A DNA stretch of 64,000 nucleotides from Trichostrongylus colubriformis. Taxonomy: Eukaryota; Nematoda; Chromadorea; Rhabditida; Trichostrongylidae. The stretch spans positions 50,516,001-50,580,000 of the forward strand of contig OZ022256.1 of the NCBI GenBank assembly GCA_963978905.1, read 5' to 3'. A program made the translations under genes and the position numbers. The notes below the pieces were generated by a model. That model made no database searches. It had not been told where the DNA came from and saw nothing but the letters and a program-made list of their open reading frames with translations. Below, one piece after another: positions 57,801-64,000 of this stretch (its first letter is position 1; every line of letters begins with the position of its first letter).

Positions 57801-60800
57801 AAAAAGAGATTTAATGCGATACTTCCAGCGAAAGTTGATCGAACGTCTTGCGTTGCTCATTGTCCAGCTGGTCACCTTATCAATCGTGGTATATATACGA
57901 CCAACAGAAATCAAGCGTCTCTATTTGATTGAACCCCAATGGGACGATTGGGTGAGCCATCAAGACTGCTGGAGCATTTGCCAGCCCAGTCACTGATTTC
58001 AACTTGCCTCAATTGATTACGCAATTTCAGGTTCGAACTATTTGTGAAATTCTAACCATTGCTAATTGTGTATTTTTTGTATTCTTTCAACAATTGGGAG
58101 AGATTCGTACTCAAGGATTAGCCGGGTATTTTAGGAACTTGGTACGTGTTGGTTTTTCTCGGTATTGATGTTCAATGAATCTATCGATAATCGGCCCGGT
58201 TTTCAGAAAACGGTTCCAGCAAAAGCGGTGTTTTGTGTAGCTAACATTTGTATTCTATTGTGTATACCATTTCGTATTCTTAAACTTCATGAAATAGAAG
58301 AGGCACTTTTTGTGTTTGCCTTGCCCGGTTCATGGATATTCCTGCTGTTTTTTGCAAGGTATTTTTTCCTAGTTTTTTTTTTTGATGATTTGTTGGTGCA
58401 GCGGCCACATCGTGGTCAAAGTCTTGATATTCTTGTTTGAATGTCATCATATTTGCTACTGCCTGTCCTGCATCCTTGATCCTTCAGAAGCAGTGAATAC
58501 GAAAACCTTTAGTCAACGCCTCCAAATAGACGTGTCCTGTACATGCGTCACCGCAACGCATCACAGATCCGACCGACGCTTGCTTCCGAGAGTGACAAGA
58601 AGCATTGTGCAAAAAGTCCAATACCACATTTCCAGTAACAAGATCCCATTCTTGAGCTTTTGTGGGAGCTTATTGGTTTTTTACCACAAGCAGAACCCGT
58701 ATATTCTCTTCTAACGGGCGACCAATTCATCGTACCAACCACATTGGAAGACCTTTTCTTTAGGCATTTTTAAAAAGTCGCACACATTGGCGATCACGCA
58801 GCTCCCAGCCCATCCGACTGGGTTATTTTCTACTATGCACCACTTCACTGCTTAAAATCTAAAAAGGATACAAAAATTTCTCACGACTATTGAGAGACTA
58901 AATTTGAAAATGCGGGACTCATTTATATTTTGCCGTTCAGACATTTAGGGTGTGACAATTGCAGCTTTAAGAGCTTTGAATGAACAAGGATTGTGATTCA
59001 TTTGGATTTCTTAATAACACTTTGTTGTTGTACAGCAAGTGTATTTTCTGTTTGGGACCACTTGTCATTTCAGAAGTGCCAAACTCACTGGACCATTCGT
59101 GCAAATGATTTACAGTATGATTGCTGGTGACATGATGCGATTCGCTATTATTTCAGCAATTTTTCTCGTTTCCTTTTCTCAAGGTTCGTTTGCAACCGAA
59201 TGGTTATATGAAATCGATTTATCAATTATTTGATGGTAGTGTGGAATTTAAAGGCACACTTCGCGATAATTAGATGTGTTAGCTACGGTAAGTCGACCGA
59301 TCTGATTATCGCGAACTGTGACTTTAAGTTTTTTCTTTGTCATTATAAAAAGAATCAGTTGCCCACGCTGTTGTATTCCACAAAAGTCTGCCAAAACTAC
59401 CATTTGCGCTCATGAATTTTGTTCCGAAATGGATTTTAGTGTTCTACTTTGTTGGCAAGGATATGGACGCCAGGCAACAGCTCAACGCGTCGAATCCGTA
59501 TCACTGTGCAGTTGAAGGCTATGATATTTACACATATGACAACTTCATCGAAACATTCATCACTTTGTTCAGAGCCAGTATGGGCGGATACGATGTACGT
59601 GAGCAAAATTAATTTTTTTTCTGATGAAAATCACCGCAGTTGCAAAAAGCGTGATCATCGATGCAGGCATCCTACCTCGATTCCCTTGGCAGGAATTCAG
59701 ATTTTTGACACTATTCGTATTGTGGTAATCTTTATGTTGTGGAAGCATAATGGTCGATCAAGTAAACACTCGAGTGTGCTTTCAATCAACCCCAAATGTC
59801 GACTCAAAAGCAAGTGTATGGCGCGAAACCGTATATTTGTATCGCCTAGCCTGCACGAAAAAGTCTCGGAATGACCCGATTTGGGATGTAGTGAAAAAAC
59901 TTCTGCTATTGTTTTTGAGGGACGTCACTTGATTGGTTGATAATATAAGATTCAATCAACTCAATCAAAAAAATTCAATCAATTGTTTTTCAAAATACGT
60001 TTCAGTACGAAGAGTTTGCATGCGCCAATTACGAGGTGTTGACAAAGACGTTGTTTGTGTTATATATGTTTGTGATGCCGATTATGATGATCAACATCCT
60101 TATTGCTATGATGGGTAACACTTACACTACTGTAATCGCTCAAGCCGAAAAAGCCTGGCGGCAACAGGTATCATTCGCCTCCTTTTTATTATCATATCGT
60201 ATCATAACATTATTATATTACATAATTACTTTGCGTTACATTATAATGTTGGAAAAGCAGTAGTGCATTTCGAGATATCTACTATGGCCTACACTATGTG
60301 ATATAATCGTACATTTGTCACATTGCCCATAGAAACCGCGTGTTTCTCTACCGTAATCCCGATTGTTTTTCAAGTACGCTCAAATTGTGATGGTCCTGGA
60401 ACGATCAGTGGGACGTGAAAAGTTGGCAGCTAGCCAACTGGAATACAGTATCAAACTAAATGACACGAACGATACGGCGCTGGAAGTTCGTGGTTTGATG
60501 GTCATCAAGCAGACGAAGAAAACACGAGCAAAACAGCGTAAACAGGCGATTTACCACTGGAAAACCATCGGCCGTAAGGTACGGTCCTCAAAGGAAATGT
60601 CCACGGAAAATGAGTTTTCTGTTATCCTTATATTTATGTTATTTTCGCCTGATAAGGGCCGCTTGCAAAATTACACTTGAAAAAGTGAGAGTTCGGCTAT
60701 GTAGAGCTCCCCGAATTCTCGGCCGGGTGGGTGGGGTCTCAGAGTAATGGCCCCGTCCGTCGTTTGCCATAGTGAAGAACGTCGTCTCCGACCGCGGCGG

Positions 60801-62543
60801 AGGACGGGGTGGGCACTTGCTGGGGAGCCACGCCCACCGAGCCGAGATATTGTGGTGCTGTATCTTAGCCGGATTCACGTTTTTTGTAGCGTGGAACTTT
60901 GCTTGTGGCCCACATTAGGCAGATAAAACATAAATATGTGAGCAACAGAGAAACTCTTTTTTCCGTGGGCGATGCCTGCGAGCCCCAATTGAAGGAATAA
61001 GAGGATTCTCTTTAAGGTTATTCATACAATAGCTAAAGTTGGAGCTGAGCATGCTATCCATCTTCTGCATGGTCATGATCGACTTGATCCGATTATTGAA
61101 GACGAAAAGGTTCGTTTAATTGCCATCACTCTGATTTAGAGCTCTGGTAATCCATTTTTAGAATGGCTTCTCAATTTTTTCTTGATTTTTCAGACTCAAA
61201 TGTGGAATAGAACACCGACACGTCATCTTATTAGAAGCAGCAGGCCTAGAAGTATCTTTTCCAGTGGCGAGGTAAACACGCAAGATGTGAGTTCATGCGT
61301 GTATTTCTGAAATTCTTTATCGATCTACAAGGATGCTGAGTTATGGGCAAAAGCTTCGTTGTCGGACGGGACTCGAACCCGCACTTCATCCTTTCCGGGG
61401 ATATGTGCTAATCCATTACACTACCGACATCCCTTTCACCTTAGCTCAGCATCCTTGTAGTAACTTTCGCATCGTGAGCTGCGGCGATAAACAGCAGTTG
61501 TCAAAAATCAAAATATCAAAATCTTTATCGATCGCTTTTCTTGATGCTTGGTTGCGCCATCTTCCCAAAAAAATCACAGCTGGATAGAACCGGGCTGATA
61601 TTTCGCGGAAGCCCCCATTCCTCTTTTCAGTCCACCCGCGTTGCATCTGCGTTGCGTCGGCCTTTTCTCTGTAGCTGCTAGTCACGTATTCAAATTGACT
61701 GCTGCGCAACCGCTCGCGTGAGTACCTTCTCGCGCATGCGGGTGCGACGCGGCCTTTTGACATCTTCCTTACTTTCTGGCAATTATTTCATATTCAGGTA
61801 CGAGCCGAGGATCCGGATCCCGTGAGTCACATGCATTTGTCAGCTCCTTCGAGTGCTCTAGAGGTATATACATTATTTCACTACCTATGATGTAGAATTA
61901 TCACATGTCACCAATCACCTTTAGTCCAAATTTAATAATTTGATTTTTATTTTTGATTTTTCTAGATTTCTATTTTTCTGTAATATTTGTAGTTACCAAT
62001 TGCCCAATGCACTTTCAGACTGTCGATTGGCACCAAATCGAGGCGAACGCTGACCCAGACGTCGGCATTCACGAGGAGACCGTGGTGGTGCCGGCAACAT
62101 ATCGATTTGCCCCGCCTCCACCTCCAGAGCCGGTAATTTCCGTAATTTCCCGTTTGAAGAATTTCTCAGATATAGCAGTAAAGTAATTCTCATATCGCCT
62201 TCCTTGAACTTTTAGGCGCTCCCAGTTCTGACCTGATCCAAGGCTTAATACATTCATACGTATTTCCGCTGAAGTCACGTTATTTCCGAATTATTTGATA
62301 ATAATAATTGTTCAGCAACAATTGTTGAAGCGAGTTCGCGGTGTGGACATGGCGCCTTCGAAAGATATACCCAACATGCCAACACAAACTCCACCGGCTC
62401 GAGCTGTCAGTCCACGAATTCGTCACGATATGTTCCGACGCAAGGAAAGTGCAGGCAGTGGAGGAAGTGGAGGCAGCAAAGGAAGTGGTGGCAGTAAAAG
62501 AAATGAAGGCGACGGGGGCGGAGGAGGTGAAGACGCCAAATGA
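48849..62543 (+). CDS. osm-9: TRPV cation channel, OSM-9 / Inactive type
   Basis: Twenty-one exons: 48849-48960, 51224-51372, 51584-51717, 52225-52316, 53377-53529, 53611-53765, 55443-55586, 55662-55743, 56283-56398, 57829-57951, 58031-58141, 58207-58358, 59074-59183, 59440-59594, 60006-60167, 60375-60578, 61017-61109, 61194-61271, 61798-61863, 62019-62132 and 62316-62543 (stop TGA). All joins keep phase, giving 910 residues (C. elegans OSM-9 is of similar size). Ankyrin repeats cover about 120-300 ([50 protein letters not shown]). S1 starts near 385. The pore loop is [15 protein letters not shown] (about 582-596). S6 is [20 protein letters not shown]. The TRP-box region [20 protein letters not shown] and the motif [16 protein letters not shown] place it with OSM-9/Inactive rather than OCR/Nanchung. 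The tail is Pro- then Gly/Ser-rich. In nematodes this channel works in ciliated sensory neurons. Exon 1 may not hold the true start. Confidence 0.93.
49240..49830. other. GC-richer, hairpin-dense segment in TRPV intron 1
   Basis: No coding frame is open through it. Within ~200 bp there are successive perfect hairpins: CTCTTCACTGAGTGAAGAG, AGGGGGAGCCCCCT, TCTCGATTCCGAGA, CTCACCTTCCGTGAG and GACGGATCGACCGTC. The composition differs from the surrounding AT-rich intron. It may be a structured RNA gene or a repeat copy; I match it to no known RNA class. Confidence 0.35.
50483..50780 (+). repeat. tRNA-derived SINE family S2
   Basis: The head reads GGGCGGAGGTGGTGTAGTGA (A box), then GGGGATCAAATCCCGC (B box) and GCCCGCC, which pairs with the 5' GGGCGG, so the first 80 bp fold like a tRNA. 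A non-tRNA body follows (CACCGGGGTCGGCAAATTGG, CGCCTGGGAGGATAAAAGCA), and it ends in short repeats of TTTTATCC. This is the standard SINE layout. It lies in TRPV intron 1. Confidence 0.7.
51798..51953. repeat. Family H2 MITE with TAA target duplication
   Basis: 156 bp from GGCCACCGTCAGACATAGCG to CGCAAAGTCTGACGGCGGCC, flanked by TAA. The interior GATCTTGAGATTG is shared with the 14519 copy. It lies in TRPV intron 3. Confidence 0.75.
52888..53316. repeat. Family H3 element in TRPV intron 4
   Basis: The left end AAAGGAATCGTTCACGGAGA and right end TTTTTCCGTGACGATTCTTT are inverted. Interior TTCTCGGCCGGGTGAGCGGA, CCGCGGTTGGGAACGGTGAT and GAGGACGGGGTGGGCGC match the other copies. Confidence 0.7.
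53863..54116. repeat. Family H5 hAT-like element in TRPV intron 6
   Basis: The ends GGTCGATTGGTCGAATTTTC and GAGAATTCGACCAATCGACC are inverted and the outermost bases are GGGTGAGG / CCCACCCT. The interior (CCTGCAATCTTTGAAAGTCC, CGGAATTCCAACCGAC) is the inverse of the 19779 copy's interior. Confidence 0.7.
54955..55110. repeat. G-rich minisatellite-like tract
   Basis: The unit TTGTATTTGACCGGACGGAGG occurs twice, and a third degenerate unit follows a run of 14 G (GTCGTATTTGGCCGAACG). The same unit with flanking TTCCTCGAC and CTGCAGAG words occurs once at about 19147-19215. It lies in TRPV intron 6. Confidence 0.6.
55923..56169. repeat. Perfect 83-bp tandem triplication in TRPV intron 8
   Basis: Units start at 55923, 56006 and 56089 with CGCTACCGCCCGCGTCTATC. 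Each contains CTGGACTGCAGTCTCAGCAG and CACGCCGCATTGTGATTGGC. The first two are complete and I see no mismatches; the third stops at GGCAGATT. It is a very recent expansion. Confidence 0.9.
57355..57772. repeat. Family H3 element in TRPV intron 9
   Basis: The left end GAAGGAATCGTCCACGGAAG and right end TTTGTGAACGATTCCTTCGA are inverted. The outermost palindromic TTCGAA occurs on both sides. The interior has two facing GC-rich arms (CTCGGCCGGGTGGGCGGAGC and the inverse around CCCGCCCACCCGGCC). Confidence 0.7.
60590..60978. repeat. Family H3 element in TRPV intron 16
   Basis: The left end AAATGTCCACGGAAAATGAG and right end ACTCTTTTTTCCGTGGGCGA are inverted. Interior TTCTCGGCCGGGTGGGTGGG and GAGGACGGGGTGGGCACTTG match the other H3 copies. 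It begins 12 bp after the exon's donor site. Confidence 0.7.
61335..61530 (-). repeat. tRNA-derived SINE family S1, copy 3
   Basis: Minus strand: GATGTCGGTAGTGTAATGG (A box), ATTAGCACATATC, an ATCC...GGAT stem around loop CCGGAAA, then GCGGGTTCGAGTCCCGTCCGAC (B box). A GTCGG/CCGAC acceptor-like stem closes it. It is the best-preserved S1 copy and could nearly fold as a tRNA. The similar flanks in copies 1 and 2 show it is a dispersed repeat. Confidence 0.65.
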
Positions 62544-64000
62544 TATCACTCCACTAGTTATCACCGTTTACGAGATTAATACGGATTATTGTGTTTTACG
62601 CGGGAACATCGTTCTCTTCGTCGGTGATTGATTTGTCCGTAAAAAGTGCTACAAACCTCCTTTTGCAATTAATTAATCACAGTGAGCTTGCTGAGAGAGG
62701 CTGGCTGGTGGGCGGAGCAGTGCCAATTCTCATTGGTGCTTTTCCTGTTGAAGGAGAGAGCCACTGAGAAGTATGATTGGCGCCAATCATGTGTGTACCC
62801 CTATGTCAAAATTTCGCACCGCAACGAGCGGTGTGCGACGCGGTGTGTGCGAGCTATGCACACCGCTATAGAAGGGTCCAAGGTGGATTACACGATAATA
62901 GTGGGGTTACCTTACTCTGTTGACTTGTAATCGCTTTGGGACCCAACAACAAGGCGCCTTCACTTCGTTCGCGCCACTTCGCTGGCGAGATCCTGACATA
63001 AGGGTACGCACCCGCACCAATCTGCCCTCTCGCTGTGCACGCTCATTGCCTTTAATTGATCGGTTCGATCACCATTTTTTCAAAGACAGTTGAATTTCTA
63101 TGGAAGAGTTGCCGGTAATACAAAGAACAGGATATCGTGAGGGGACCATCAGCAGTCAGATCATTCACCGTGAAGGTCGGCCATGATGCCGTACATCATC
63201 ATTCAAACCATTATCATAGTGTTAATTGTATGCAGCTCATCAGCTCCTTGTTTACAGATTCTTCATTGAATTATCGTGTTCCTTGTTACTTCGCACCGGC
63301 ATAGAAGCATAAATTTTATCTTTGTTTTCGACTTTTTTGGAATCTTTTCAGCTATTTCTCGTATTCAGAGATTGACCTGGGCCATCAAGATAGTACATGA
63401 TAGAAGTATGGGTGGAATATCCTTAATCCCAGCGAATGAATACTGTGGCCCTTCAGCGAACAGAGACCAATGTAGTCCATCATTTAAAAATTCGTGAATG
63501 CCGATTTTTTGTTTTCATAAATTTATGTTGTATTTGTTCATTGCGAACCCCATACAAAATTTTGCTCGAAAGGATCGAAAATTGTGCAGAAATACATCGA
63601 CTCGAAGCTTCGTCCACACTTGTACGATGGGCGGAGTCACGAGGGCTGCTCACCAGAACGGCGGCGGTCCCATATTTGGGGGCGCGATATCGTAAGCTTT
63701 CAGGGCCCGGGGCCAAATACAGTTCAAGTCCAGCGAGCTCATTTGCATCATACTGTTTTGGAATAAATACGAAGCATAATAAACCCATGCAGGGAACATT
63801 ACTCAACAGAAATGTACTGGTTTGACGTGGTCCCGGCCGGTTCTTCTCGCTGCAATTACCTCAACCTAACACAATGAACCGGTCGACTAGAATGAATCAG
63901 TGTTTGCGTCTGGAATCAAAAAAATTATTGATCGATCAGGGCGATGCCCCTTCCAAGTGTATAAATACTCGCAGTAAAGTTGGTAAGAATACTACGATAT
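62544..64000. other. Downstream of the TRPV gene: no recognised gene
   Basis: It holds the TRPV 3' UTR and one H6 element. Around 63351-63497 (+) a frame following a TTTTCAG acceptor (SRIQRLTWAIKIVHDRSMGG) is open and ends TGA; it might be an exon of a neighbouring gene but has no partner. Nothing else is supported. Confidence 0.3.
62788..63021. repeat. Family H6 inverted-repeat element
   Basis: The left end GTGTGTACCCCTATGTCAAA and right end GATCCTGACATAAGGGTACG (ending CACCC) are inverted. TAATCGCTTTGGGACCCAAC matches the interior of the 17206 copy. Confidence 0.65.

Noticed and set aside
57799..57828. TRPV exon starting at the TGTGCAG acceptor (57796).
   Set aside because: It breaks the reading phase; the CTTCCAG acceptor before 57829 keeps phase and matches the start of the S1 region.
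61370..61435. Functional tRNA-Ser-like gene.
   Set aside because: The fold is nearly complete, but the element belongs to the same dispersed family and its length does not fit a class II tRNA.

Overview
This window looks like nuclear DNA from a clade V (strongylid, hookworm-like) nematode. Coding sequence is split into short exons, and most acceptors read TTTCAG or a close variant. The recognisable proteins are animal proteins, including an OSM-9-type TRPV channel. Introns and intergenic DNA are packed with short non-autonomous DNA transposons, truncated mariners and tRNA-derived repeats. The exact genus cannot be told from the sequence alone. Exon models were built by hand from splice sites, reading phase and family resemblance.

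Layout: (1) 531-3372 (+) is a casein-kinase-1/tau-tubulin-kinase-like kinase, 5' end not found. (2) 3373-7191 holds no recognised gene, only a Tc1 remnant and small transposons. (3) 7192-22461 (-) is a 15-kb CRTAP/leprecan-family gene. One of its introns contains a decayed BEL/Pao LTR retrotransposon (8438-11363) that carries a tRNA-Gly copy. (4) 23643-25549 (-) is a mitochondrial ferredoxin 2 gene, and 26477-26816 (-) is a two-exon gene for a 63-residue protein. (5) 27212-29672 (+) is a TspanC8-type tetraspanin lacking two of its eight signature cysteines, followed by a two-exon gene for a 79-residue protein (30509-31017). (6) 32294-39269 (+) is PIG-S, a subunit of GPI transamidase. Its introns hold two internally deleted mariners and a ~700-bp foldback; a third mariner lies just downstream. 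(7) 40.3-48.8 kb is poorly resolved, with isolated exon-like frames, one minus-strand 3' gene end (46712-47149), a transposon and SINE copies. (8) 48849-62543 (+) is the TRPV channel, 21 exons and 910 codons. Its introns hold three copies of a ~400-bp repeat, two SINE types, a perfect 83-bp triplication and other elements. (9) 62544-64000 has a transposon and no recognised gene.

The genes do not form an operon or pathway. The main theme is the mobile DNA. One superfamily has GGCC-starting termini and TTA/TAA target duplications (PIF/Harbinger-like), including two nearly identical 74-bp palindromes. A second group has GGGTG-type termini and 8-10 bp target duplications (hAT/Mutator-like). A third is a ~400-bp family with termini near GGAATCGTCCACGGAAAA. 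No defence island, CRISPR array, rRNA gene or intact tRNA gene was seen.
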